Assembly: GCA_022385755.1 (NCBI GenBank)
Contig: MU278359.1
Location: 124,001 to 188,000, forward strand
DNA length: 64,000 bases
Origin: Trametopsis cervina
Lineage: Eukaryota; Basidiomycota; Agaricomycetes; Polyporales; Irpicaceae
Direction of reading: 5' to 3'
Numbering within the stretch: position 1 is the stretch's first letter; every line of letters starts with the position of its first letter. The notes below the pieces were generated by a model, which did not search any database, had not been told where the DNA came from, and was given only the letters and a program-made list of their open reading frames with translations. Below, one piece after another: positions 44,286 through 54,599 of this stretch. The position numbers and the translations under genes are program-made.

Positions 44286-45890
44286 GGGATCCGATCGGGC
44301 AATCAACGCCGAGCACACCCGCCCAAGTTAATAACGCAAGGCCGAGTTAATAACCTGGGACGCCGGCCGCTGTGCACTCGTTATTGCCAGTCATTCCCGA
44401 GTCCGTTGACGCAAAATGTTGCACGAGGAGGTTTAGGTTCGACATACAGATCTTGAGAGGACAAAGAAGCACCGCGAGATGGCGTTCATGGACTTGTCTG
44501 GTCTTCATGAGTGGCGAGCCCACTAATGACCATTGAGCGATACAATCGGGTAATCAAACTCGAGCGCACTCGCTCAAGTTAATAACGCAAGGCCACGTTA
44601 ATAACCCACCCGCGCGACATACCCTTGTTACTGTGTTTGCCAGCTATTTCCGGGCCCATTGACGCTTTTCATGTACATCACACCGTGCGAGGAGGCTCAG
44701 GTTCGACATACAAGAACGACGGACACCACAACCTCTGTCCAGCGGTGTCCTTGCGCTCGTCTTGTCGTGCGCAAAGCACAACCAATAATAGTTGAGCGAT
44801 CCGGTCGGGCAATCAAAGTCGAGCGCACACACCTGGGTTAATAACCCAAAGCGCCGACCGTGCAAGATATGCTTGTTACTGTACTTGCGAACCGTTCGCT
44901 GGTCCGTCGACGCTTTCGACGCATAGAAGACTACGCGAGGAGGTTCAGGTTCGACAGACGATGCCAACAAAGACCGTAAACTCTGCTGGGGGGTGTTCTT
45001 CGACTTGTTTTGTGTTGGTGTGCAAAGCACAAACACCGTGTCCACCAATGACCACTGCACGATCCGGTCGGGCAATCACAGTCGAGCGCACCCACCCAGG
45101 TTAATAACCCAAGGCGCTGACCGCGCAGCATATGCTTGTTACGATATTTTCCGACCATTCTGGTGTTCGTTTATACCTTCTATATGATGTAGACCGCCGT
45201 AAGTGGTTCAGGTTCAACATACAGGGACTATGGAGGCTGTAACCTCTGCGAGGCGATGTTCTTCCACTCGTCTTTCCTTCGTCTGCCAAGCACGAGCCGC
45301 AGGTCCACCAATGACGACTGGACGATGTGATCGGGCAATCAAAGTGAGGCCCACTCGCTTAAGTTAATAACGCAAGCTGCACGTTATTAACCTAAAGCGC
45401 CGGTCTGTATACGCTCGCTATTTGCTAGCCATCCCTGAGTCTGTTTGTGTTTTCTATGTGTAGAAAACTGCAAGATGAGGTTCAGGTTCGCCATACAGAA
45501 ATGACAAGAGACCACAACCTCTGTTCAAGGCTGATCTCGCACTTTACTTGCCTTTGTCTGTCTGCATGAGTAGCGAACCCACCAATGACGGCCAGATCTA
45601 ATCGGGCAATCAAAGTGGAGCCCACTCGCTTCAGTCAATCTGGAGCGCCGGTTGGTATACGCTCGCTATTCGCCAACCATCCTCAGGTCCGCTGATCGCT
45701 GACGCTTTCTGTGTACATCAGACTGCACAAGGAGGTTGAGCCTTACTATACAGAGCCGATAGAGACCGTTTACTCTGCTCAACGTTGCACTTGTCTTGTC
45801 TTCGTGTGTGGCGAGGTCCACCAATGACGATCTAATCGGGCAATCAAAGTCGAGCTCACCCGCTTGAGTTAATAACACAGGGTCCAGTTA

Positions 45891-46134
45891 CAGTAACGCC
45901 AGAAAGTGATGCACCCCCCCAAATCGGGAACACAGGCCAAAACTGGGCGCCTACACCGTCCATGCTCACAATGTTTGAGCTCTCGTAGATTAGTGAACGG
46001 TTCTTGTCATGGAGAATCTTCTTGGTTCGACAAGGATACACGTAGACATTATTTCGCGAAAAAGGATGAGTCGACAAAACAACGTGAGGGTGATTTCCCG
46101 ATTTGGGGGGGTGCAGCACTCTCTGGCGTTACTG
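45891..46134. mobile_element. 244-bp MITE with ~40-bp terminal inverted repeats and TA duplication
   Basis: The left end starts CAGTAACGCCAGAAAGTGAT and continues through a C7 run and AAATCGGGAA. The right end, inverted, starts CAGTAACGCCAGAGAGTGCT with the same C7 and AAATCGGGAA. The two arms differ at only two positions over about 40 bases. The element is flanked by TA at 45889-45890 and 46135-46136, as for Tc1/mariner-class elements. The related satellite copy at 47310-47335 has a single TA (47325-47326) in the same context (GGTCCAGT..TATTAAC) and no insert. The interior has no coding capacity, so transposition would need a transposase from elsewhere. Confidence 0.85.
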
Positions 46135-46162
46135 TATTAACACAGAGTCCAAGGCGCCAGAG

Positions 46163-46830
46163 CGATGCAATCGGGCAATCAAAGTAAAGCCACATAGTCA
46201 GTACATAGTCAGCACATAGTCCAGGGTATACAGTAAACTCCAAGCGCCGGCTGCTGTACATGTACACTCATCGTTTCCCAGCCACCCGCCGCTTTCTGAG
46301 TACAGTAGACGGTTCTGTATTGTACTGTACTGTGCGAGGAAGGCTGGGCTCGACGGACAGAGACGATGGGTGCGGACATGAGCCCAGCGAGGGAGGTGTT
46401 CGTCTACAGTACTCGCCTCGTCTTCGTTGCAAAGTTGTTATAAGCACATACCATCATTCTAGCCTCATACCGCACATCTCATCCCATTGTTCTGTACTCG
46501 CCATACAGTATATTTGCCTCGTTTGCTCGTCGACACTGTACAGTACAGTACAGTCGAGCCCGCCAACGAGAACGCGCATGGGGCGATTCAATCGGGCAAT
46601 CAAAGTCGGCTCAACGTTGACCGGCCGCTCGACAGTACTGTACCGACGCTTTCGAGGTCGAGGTCGAGGTCGTCGACGGTGCCCGCTAGACTTTGCATTC
46701 GTGAGTACTGTACTACTGTAGCTATTCACTAACGTTTCCGTACACTAGACTGTCAGCGCCAGTAGGACATGGTGTGTCGCAGCAGCACGATCGCCGTCTG
46801 CAGGACTTCGAGGCTATGTGGAAGTGTCGT
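46163..46830 (+). repeat. Long direct repeat within the satellite, left copy
   Basis: Closely similar to 47345-47990: shared order is the TCGGGCAATC core, CATAGTCAGTACATAGTC, CAGGGTATACAGTAAACTC, CCACCCGCCGCTTTCTGAGT, tracts of TACAG/TACTG repeats, a second core, GACCGGCCGCTCGACAGTAC, and GTGTCGCAGCAGCACGAT. This is a higher-order duplication of about 650 bp. Confidence 0.75.
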
Positions 46831-47344
46831 GTCCCCCTAGACGATGTGGCGAACCAAAGAGGAAGCCATTTCTGGGTCCGCTTATGTTTTCCATTAGAAT
46901 ACTACACGAAGACGTGCAGGTTTGGCGAACAGAGGCGACGGAGGCCGTAAACACACACAAGACGGTGTTCTTGCGCTCGTTTTGTCTTCATGGGCGGTGA
47001 GCCCGCCAACGACGTACTGGGAGATTTAATCGGGCAATCAAAGTCGAGCACACCCGCTTAAGTTAATAACGCAAGTCAAAGTTATTAACCTAAAGCGCCA
47101 GCCGCTGTACGCTCGCTATGTGCCAGCTATCCCTGAGTCTGTTTGTATTTTGTATGTGTAGAAGGCTGCACGAGGAGGTTCAGGTTCGCCATACGAAAAT
47201 GACAGAGACCATAACCTCTGTTCAACAGCGTTCTTGCACTCATCTTGTCTTCGCTGCAAGATGCGATCGGGCAATCAAAGTAAAACCCACTCGCTTTAAG
47301 ATGCTGGACACAAGGGTCCAGTGTTATTAACCTATAGCGCTAAA

Positions 47345-47990
47345 GATACAATCGGGCAATCAAAGTAAAGCACATAGTCAGTGCATAGTCAGTACATAGT
47401 CCAGGGTATACAGTAAACTCGAAGCGCCGGCCGCTGTACGAGTACATTCATCGTTTCCTTGCCACCCGCCGCTTTCTGAGTACAGTAGACGGTACTGTAT
47501 TGTATGAGGAAGGCTAGGCTCGACGGACAGAGACGACGGATGCTGTGAGCCCAGCGAGCGAGCGTTCGTGTTCATGTAGTATTCGTGTCCAAGCGCAAAA
47601 AACCTGTTACATCCTGCACCAGCACATCATCCCTTATTCCGTTCTCTTACCGCACTGTGTATTGTACAGTACAGTACAGTATACTCGCCATATTTTCACC
47701 TCACTCGCCAACAGGGCGATTCGATCGGGCAATCAAAGTCGGGCTCACCGTTGACCGGCCGCTCGACAGTACTGTACCGGCGCTTTCGAGGTCGGTGGGC
47801 AAGCTCTGGTCGACGGTGCCCGTTGGGCTCTGCATTCGTGAGTACTGTACTACTGTATCTATTCACTAACGTTCCCGTGTACTAGACTGTCAGCGCCAAA
47901 GGAAACGGCGTGTCGCAGCAGCACGATTGGCGCAACATCGCCGTCCGCAGGACTTCGAGGCTATGCGGGAGTGTCGAGTCCCCTCAACGA
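47345..47990 (+). repeat. Long direct repeat within the satellite, right copy
   Basis: Partner of 46163-46830, with small indels, including a shorter tract of TACTG-type simple repeat near 47495 and a longer one near 47670. It lacks the MITE present just left of the other copy. Confidence 0.75.
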
Positions 47991-48300
47991 TGTAGCGCGA
48001 ATCAAGGAGGAAGCAGAAGGAAGCAGAAATTACCTGGTGCGATAAGGGGCGTTCACACCCAAGCACTGGAGGCGAAAGTGGGAAAAGCGTGTGTGTACAC
48101 TCCAAAATGCTGGAATTCATCGTCGAAAGCGAGCAATATTACAGATTAGACACTAAGCAAGTGCGTGAATGGTAGGAATAAGTCATAGCGAGGGTCGTTT
48201 ATGGATACGAGGCGGGGGTATACGCGTGATCGTCATGAAGGGTGTGAAGGGGAAGGGGGATGGGGATGGGGGTGAAAGTGTCATGTCATGTCGAAGCGAT

Positions 48301-48663
48301 TTAATATGTCGCGGCCCCTCTTCCTGCTCCTCTCCCTCCGAATCTGTAGCGGTGTGTGCCCGTGCGCCTTGTGCGGCCGCCGAAGCATCTGCAGCAGAGG
48401 ATGTCGAAGATGATGTCGAAAATGGTCACGATGATCTATGGAGGGGTGTGTGCGTGAGTATGATAAGTTGGGTGGTATGAGAGGGGGAGGTAGACGTACG
48501 GTGACGATCGTTGATACTATGATCATGATGATGCTCGCGATGGCAGAGACGATGGCATTGATGCCGGCTCCGATGGTAGATACGATAGCTCCCTACAAAG
48601 ACGAACAACGAAGGTTAGTTCTCTAACAACAACCAGCACACAGGGGGGATGTATACTTGCCAT
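48301..48663 (-). CDS. 76-aa membrane microprotein with 7-nt first coding exon
   Basis: Exons 48657-48663 (7 nt, ATG GCA A), 48500-48588 and 48301-48435 total 231 nt, 76 residues. The product is almost entirely hydrophobic for residues 3-45 (IVSTIGAGINAIVSAIASII followed by more Ile/Val), with regularly spaced small residues. A Cys-rich turn (DILCCRCFGG) and a basic RTRRTGTHRYRFGG tail follow. Small proteins with this CCRCFGG-basic-tail layout are common in mushroom genomes but uncharacterised; insertion in a membrane with cytosolic basic tail is inferred. The acceptor GGGAG|CT is used rather than the TAG five bases upstream because only it gives the conserved hydrophobic frame. A TATA box lies at 48758. 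Confidence 0.75.
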
Positions 48664-48757
48664 TATGATAAAGTGGTTTGAGTGGGTGGGGTTGGTTGGT
48701 TGAGAGTGGATGTGTGTGTGTGTGGATTTGTGAAGTGAACAGGAGGGAGCGCGGCAG

Positions 48758-48765
48758 TTTATATA
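48758..48765 (-). promoter_or_regulatory. TATA box of the microprotein gene
   Basis: TATATAAA on the minus strand, about 95 bases upstream of the ATG at 48663, followed by a pyrimidine-rich leader. Confidence 0.55.
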
Positions 48766-50894
48766 GCTCAGGGAACTCCACAGGGCCCGTTCAGCAGTGA
48801 GGTCAGAGGCGTCGAAGAGCCCCGCGGACGCACAAGAACGTGGCTCTTTTCTCCGTCGGCGCCACACGCTGGCATGACGTCATGCGCCCAGGCAAAGAAG
48901 ACGCGGTAGGCTAAAGCTTGTAGGTCATGCGGTGCTCCCCCTTCCCGCGAACGCCCCATTCAGTTGCCTATGACGCGCCGGGTTCAAGACGTCTTCGTTC
49001 CTCAATATCGTAGCTCCGTTCTCGCGCATGAGAGTTGCGACTCATGTGCCGTGGTCAGCCGCTTGCCCTTCCCTGCCTCTGTGTGGCTTCTGGTCGATGT
49101 TCTGGAACGCGCGGACGGGGCTCGATGCTGACTCGACTGATGCTTGTGTGGAAGTTTTACAGAAGACATGGATATCTGGCAATTAGTACGGGCCCTGGAT
49201 AGATCGAAGCCGCTGTGCACAAACGTGCGGACGATGATTATCTGCCTCGTCTCACAAGCGCGTGCGACGCTACGTCAGCGATGCGCGCTTCTCTATATTG
49301 CACTTCCAATGAGACTCGTCATGACAGGACAAAACGACCCATGCCCTGGACTCTGGGTCACTCGAACACAGCATCGAGGCTCTCCAGTGCTGCGCTTTCA
49401 TGCTGTACAACCCGCTGTCGAAATGTCCACCAACCGTACTTCTGATAGATCGCTATAGGCCGCGAGGTGTTCTGCTGGCGAGTGCTCTCCGCGTTCTTCT
49501 CCATTTCTGACCTGGCGACAGTTCCGCGAATGACACTGATAGGAAAACACACGTCGCGGCCGCAGAATCATCAGACACCGCGTCATTCCATGTTCTTTAC
49601 TCCGGTCCTGAACACCTACATATCCCTGGCTTCAAGTTGCCCCACGTGGCGATGCTGATTCGAAGACGTCAACAGAGATGCAAGTACTTGACCAGCCGCC
49701 GACGCTGAAAGACGGCAGGACATACGGACGACGATCATCAGTCGCGGTGGGAAGCGTGTGGCTACATCAGCGACGATATGCGCCTCCGTATGTCATGCTT
49801 TCAACCAGTCACACCATATGGATTGCGAGGGACCTCCGCTCGTGAGTGTTCTCCGCGATCTTCTTTCATCTCACCCTGTCGAACGAAGACAGCTCCGTAC
49901 ATAGGACCAATTCAAACGCACCGGTTCGCGCCAACTCGCAAGATCGAGGCACCTATCTCACTCTCACTCTCATTTTCGTCCGCCCGTCGAGGCCCCATCA
50001 GGTGTCTCAGAGGATCATCGTTCTCAGTAAAATCGCTCGTCACTCACCTCCCCGACGAAGCCATCCTCCCCACCCCGGGACTTAGCGTTCTCCACGAATA
50101 TGTCCCATCGTACACCCTCCACCGTCCAACCTCACCACCATCCCCCGCTCTACCATCCCTTCCTCATCTCCCCTCGCCGAGCCGAACAACGTCCCACCAT
50201 CCAAACTCCCGCTTCGGAAAAAGCAGTCCTTGTTCCATCACGAGCTGGAGGGACACGGACTACTCGTTCCAATGCGTCACCTTTAGTTCGCCCAATCTGC
50301 GGGCAACCTCCTCCGCTATTCGAGCCGCCGTGGGGATACCAGAACCCACATCGTACGAATCAGTACATGCACGCACCATACACAGTGTCCTCAACTTACC
50401 GGGTTCACGAAACAACCCCCAGAAGCAGCCTTCGTTTCCTTTCGCTGCGCGCCCCGTTCTCGCGTGACCCATGTGCCTTGTCCTGGAACGAGCGGACTGC
50501 CCTACCTGTGGAAGATATGGAAGACATGTCCGTACGAGAGCGATGCGCGTCTCGGCTCTGCACCACCTCGCACCTACTTATAACGCGTCTTGTCCATGCA
50601 GATGAAAACACAACCCGACCCACTCTGCATCCCCCCGACACCGACACAAGACACGACACCAAAGCTCTCTGGTGCTCTCCGATTCGTCGTCGAAGTCCTT
50701 CTGATGGACGGTCCTCTGCTCCTGAGTGAGCGCTCTCCGCGATACTTCTTTCCCATCTCACATTATCGAACAAAGGCAGGTCCACGAACGATATGACGAC
50801 CACGGATCGCCGTCCCAAAAGCATCAGACAGACGCCGCACCTTCATCGCAGACCGTATCCGAGGCTCTCCCACCGCCCACCGAGCATGATTGGA

Positions 50895-50936
50895 ACTGTT
50901 TGTATTCTTGTTTCGCAAACAAGACATACAAACAGT
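50895..50936. repeat. Near-perfect hairpin (19-bp stem)
   Basis: ACTGTTTGTATTCTTGTTT pairs with the downstream AAACAAGACATACAAACAGT, leaving a CGC loop and one bulged C. It is followed by ACCTGCGATATCTC. A degenerate second copy starts at 51010, 115 bases further. Confidence 0.7.
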
Positions 50937-51009
50937 ACCTGCGATATCTCTTCTCTCCGAGTAACTTTGACTTTTTTTTTCATCGGACTACTTAATGAGT
51001 ATCATTGGT

Positions 51010-51057
51010 ACTGTTTATATATGCCTGTTCCGCGCAAAACAAGAAAGTACAAACAGT
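51010..51057. repeat. Second, degenerate copy of the 50895 hairpin
   Basis: Shares the outer ACTGTTT / AAACAGT arms and the context GATTGG(A/T) before and (C/T)GATATCTC after, but the inner stem is eroded (ATATATGCCTG versus CAAAACAAGAAAG). Confidence 0.6.
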
Positions 51058-52379
51058 ATCTGTGATATCTCTTTGAGTGTGTTGAGTCTCGGAGGTCAAA
51101 GCAATAGGAGCAGCAACAGCAGTCGGCTGGATCTACACGCAGGAGGCGCGTCTTCCCTTCCTCGGCGCGCGATGGTACTGATATTTTCAGTGTTCAGATC
51201 AGCCTGGATACTCTCGTGTCATGGTACAAGTTCGACAAGTTGGATACTCTCGTGTTACGGTACGAATACGGTAAGTATGCTATCTACCAGGGCGGACCCT
51301 ATTTCTAGCACCGCATCTACAGAAGGTCGTTATCCACTCCGGACGGTGGGTGCTTTACAGTATTTCAGGTTCGGCACATCCGAGTCTTAGTCTTTGTTGC
51401 AGGGTGCGGTGCGGTGCAGCGACGCGCGTCGATGAGATGTCGGCGTGGTGTGTGCTGCTCTTGCGCTCGACGTTCCCCGCGCTGCGATGACTCCGCGTCG
51501 GTGGACGTGCACGGTGAGGTCTGAGTGCGGCATGGGCGCGAGATAAGGCAGCACGCACACGCCCCCAGTGTCTTCTTGTCGTCTTTAAAGTCGTTACAGC
51601 CGTGTAATTATGAAGTCGGCGATTTCGCGAGGGAGGCTGGCGTCGCGGCACGCGATCCGCGAATGACTTTGCTGATCGAATCGGGCAATCATTGTCAAGG
51701 ATGCACCACTGAGCTTGCCTGAGCAGCGAGTAGAGATCTTGCATCAGGTCAATACGTATGTTCCAACACGTGGAAGTGAACGATTTGCATACGCCTCTCA
51801 AGGCCTCGCTCCGTCTTACAGCTTCTGGACACTCGCGAGGATCTGTTCCACTAAGACTGCAAAACCAGGATTACTGTATATCCCTCGCTCACACGTTGGA
51901 GTACTTAGGCACAACGCACAGTACAGTACCCTACCAGTCTTGACTCCCAACGAAGACGGCACACTCGGCAGAGGCTGATCTCCTGGAGCTGATAACGATA
52001 TGCGCGCGGTTCATCCATGCACGATGGATATGCGGTAACCTTGATTCGAGACGGAAGGACGGCGGCGTGTGGGTTCGGCACGGAGGTTGCACCACTGCTT
52101 GGGAAGATTGTGAACGCTGGGCTGAGAGGCCGTCGGCTTCGATCCTTGGCGTACTCGGCCAGGAACATAGTGCACGCGTCTGCATGGACTGAGTGCCGTC
52201 GAAGATGCCGCAAAGACCACAGTTCACATACAATGATTTGATGTTCGGACGATGACGACAGCGTCAGCTTCACGTTGACTCAGATGCCAAATGTACCTGA
52301 CATCTCCCGCTTCAACGCAATAAAACCCCGTATCATGATCTACATTGCATGACCAAATATGCTACAGTAGCAGATTGTC

Positions 52380-53362
52380 TTATGAATGGGGAGCATCGAC
52401 AATAAGCTTGTCCCACGCCGCAACAACACTCCTCGTGGCATCGAACGCAGCCTGTCGACAAACATTTACATTTCAGGATACTGAGAGACAGGACAGAATA
52501 GAAGTCAAGACTCACAATCGCTGCAGCCAGCTCCGCTTTCGCAGCAGCCGCCTTGCTACGCCTCGCCGGGTCGTCTGGCAGGCTCGCATGAAGAGCCGTC
52601 GCCTCGTTCCTGATGGTCGTGACGTCCTGATCGAGGGTCTGCGCGACCGCACGGGTGGCCGTGTTCACCAATGCCAGGTAGTTTCCTACGGCCTTGTCCA
52701 GGTCTGTCGTAGCCTGAGCCGAACTACTGATCGATTTCTGGACAACGCTCTTCTTCTACAGAAGCGATGACAGTGTTAGCGAAGTAAGCCGAGAAGTACA
52801 GCGTAGTTTGACGTACCTTGTTGTTCACGGTGGAATCTAGGAAGTTCAGGTTGGCGAGCGCGCTGATGTGGGTGGCGGCGGGGCCCAGAAGTGTGGCCTT
52901 GCTCTGTCCCGAGTCTGCGGCGGTCATCGCTGTGAGGATTCTGCAGACACCGGACTGGATGAACACGGAGTTGAGCAGTTGAAGCTCAAGAGTGTGATCT
53001 GCATGCGGCCCATGTCAATATGTGATCTAGAGTATGATGCAGAGTTATGCTGACCGCATTGAAGATTCGCAGGCACTGCGGCAACAGTAGTAGCCTGTTT
53101 TAAGTGTTATATCAGGCGTGCATCCAACATTACTGAGGCAAACAGCACTCACAGTGAGCGTGTTCCTGGCAATGGTCGATGGCGGTGTCAATTGGAATGC
53201 GGCTCCGTGGGGCAAGCACGATTCCTTGCTAACGAGAGCCCGGAAGTCCGATCCACAGACCGCATCGCGCTTGCTGAGGATGTGGAAAGTCGAGTTCACG
53301 GGTGCGGCGAAGGAACCGGTGGCGGCCAGAAGAGCAGTAAGGGCGAAAGTGAAGGAATGCAT
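52380..53362 (-). CDS. Small secreted, helix-rich protein
   Basis: Exons 53153-53362, 53055-53094, 52817-52998, 52516-52755 and 52380-52451 total 744 nt, 247 residues, phases consistent. A clear signal peptide (MHSFTFALTALLAATGSFAA) is followed by a Kex2-like SKR site near residue 31. The mature part has four or five Ala/Leu/Thr-rich amphipathic helices (HTLELQLLNSVFIQ, KATLLGPAATHISALANL, TATRAVAQTLDQD, RRSKAAAAKAELAAAI) and few Cys (one pair near residues 36-49). The helical, Ala-rich pattern is like the secreted HsbA-type or helical-bundle proteins of fungi, but I do not recognise the family firmly. TATA box at 53499. Confidence 0.75.
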
Positions 53363-53498
53363 CGTGTAAAATAGAAAGTTGAAGAAGAGGGTTAAGGGGA
53401 GCTGAAGGGGATCAAAGGAAGAAGAAAAGTGTACGAGAGAAGGGAGAGAGCCAGCGATACTTCCAGAGTATGCAGAACCACAGCCATCGTCCGTCTGC

Positions 53499-53505
53499 TT
53501 TTATA
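53499..53505 (-). promoter_or_regulatory. TATA box of the secreted protein gene
   Basis: TATAAAA on the minus strand, about 137 bases before the ATG at 53362, embedded in GTGTTCTATAAAAGC. Confidence 0.45.
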
Positions 53506-54599
53506 GAACACATACCATATCGGCGTCCCGTTCATAGCAGTTTCAGTGCGCGTGTGGCGTTCCACCACGGGTCGATCCCGAACTCGAACAGCAGGAGAGC
53601 TGTAGATGCTACAGTGCCCAGCCGACGTCGGACGCTGCGTCGAGCGTCTGCGGGGCGCTCTGGCACGAACGACGCCTGCTTAGATGACAGAATCGTGATA
53701 GGGCAACAGGTGGTCCCGTCTATTGATGTGTTGCTTGAGTCTTGGAGTACGTTAGCTTTGTATTTGACGTGCGCTCGGATTGCCAAGAGTAGATAGTTAT
53801 GTTTCGCATCCCGAACTATGCAGGAACCTGCTTGACGGTACGTTCCCGTAAGCGCCTCAAACCTACCTGTTTCCCGCGTTCCTTCGACTTGAGATGCTCG
53901 CGGTTTATTTTGCACCGAAGACACTGTGCGATGCTATTCATATGTGAGCGAAGTGTATATGCGGAATTATGATGATCGCCTACTTAAATTGGGATGTTTA
54001 ACATAGACGATTGCAGGGACAGGTGCGATAAAGTCGCTGTATGCAATGACGACGGGCGATGTCGTCAGCATGGAATTGTTGTTATCTTCTCATTGCTGCA
54101 CCCGTAAGTAAGATAGTAGACATTGTATCACTTGTCGCTAGACTCACTGTACACTGGAAAGATTGGCGGAACAACCCCGCGCGGAACTGACAACGAGACG
54201 AGACTGAGAACGAGACTGATGCACTCACGTGATACTGTACAGGTCACGCCGTGAAGTATCCAATCCGTGATGCTGTGACTACTCGTGTTCGTGACAGTCG
54301 CGTCTGCTAGTCAATATCGATGTCAAAACAGCTCTTTCTGCTGCCGACTCCTTGGTACCCTGATGTCCCGCGACCTTAGGAAACGGCATGAAACGTAGGA
54401 ACATTGTCAACGGCGTGGAGGCCCCATGGGATCAAAGTCGGTACAGGTGTGCCAGCGCGATTTTATATGCATCTTATGTAGCATCGCCGGTCGCTGGGGT
54501 ATGCTTATATCGTTACGTTTTAGCGCGCCCTCATCGGTATACGGAGGTGTAGACAGTCTACAGCTTGGTGGACCTTCGAAGCGTCGAAGAACAGATGGG
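53506..54599. other. Divergent intergenic region
   Basis: Lies between the starts of the secreted protein (-) and the disordered protein (+). A minus-strand frame of 130 codons (53532-53924) has no support. The open frame of the next gene extends left to an ATG at 54426, so part of this region may be coding. Confidence 0.35.

Larger units (their letters stand above)
44286..47870. repeat. Degenerate satellite of roughly 250-265-bp units
   Basis: A conserved core TCGGG(C/T)AATCAAAGTCGAGC recurs at about 44295, 44546, 44805, 45068, 45331, 45602, 45836, 46171, 46592, 47030, 47267, 47352 and 47725. The first spacings are 251, 259, 263, 263, 271 and 234 bases. Following the core, many units carry GTTAATAACGCAAG and a second GTTAATAAC or GTTATTAAC. 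A GGTTCAGGTTCGACA phrase, a (C/T)CTCTG..CAGCG phrase and a CTTGTCTTCGTG..GCGAGCCCACCAATGACG phrase follow before the next core. A single outlying core is at 51681. No protein or RNA gene is evident. Nature (subtelomeric, centromere-flanking, or derived from a mobile element) is unknown. Confidence 0.85.
48766..52379. other. Gene-poor repeat region
   Basis: No gene is supported. Three diverged copies of a phrase around GAGTG(C/T)TCTCCGCG..CTTCT occur near 49480, 49842 and 50725, with similar surroundings (a CCTGGAACG(C/A)GCGGAC phrase near 49100 and 50482), pointing to degenerate 0.35-0.9-kb repeats. A plus-strand frame of about 230 codons at 49778-50467 lies inside this repeated DNA and lacks any domain. 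An isolated satellite core is at 51681, and two tandem hairpins are at 50895 and 51010. Confidence 0.4.

Noticed and set aside
44286..47870. Regularly spaced repeats suggested a CRISPR-like array
   Set aside because: Units are long, imperfect and lack short identical repeats with unique spacers; all surrounding genes are spliced eukaryotic genes and no cas gene is present.
49778..50467. 229-codon plus-strand frame
   Set aside because: Lies within degenerate repeats, is interrupted in the sister repeats, and has no domain, signal peptide or membrane segment.
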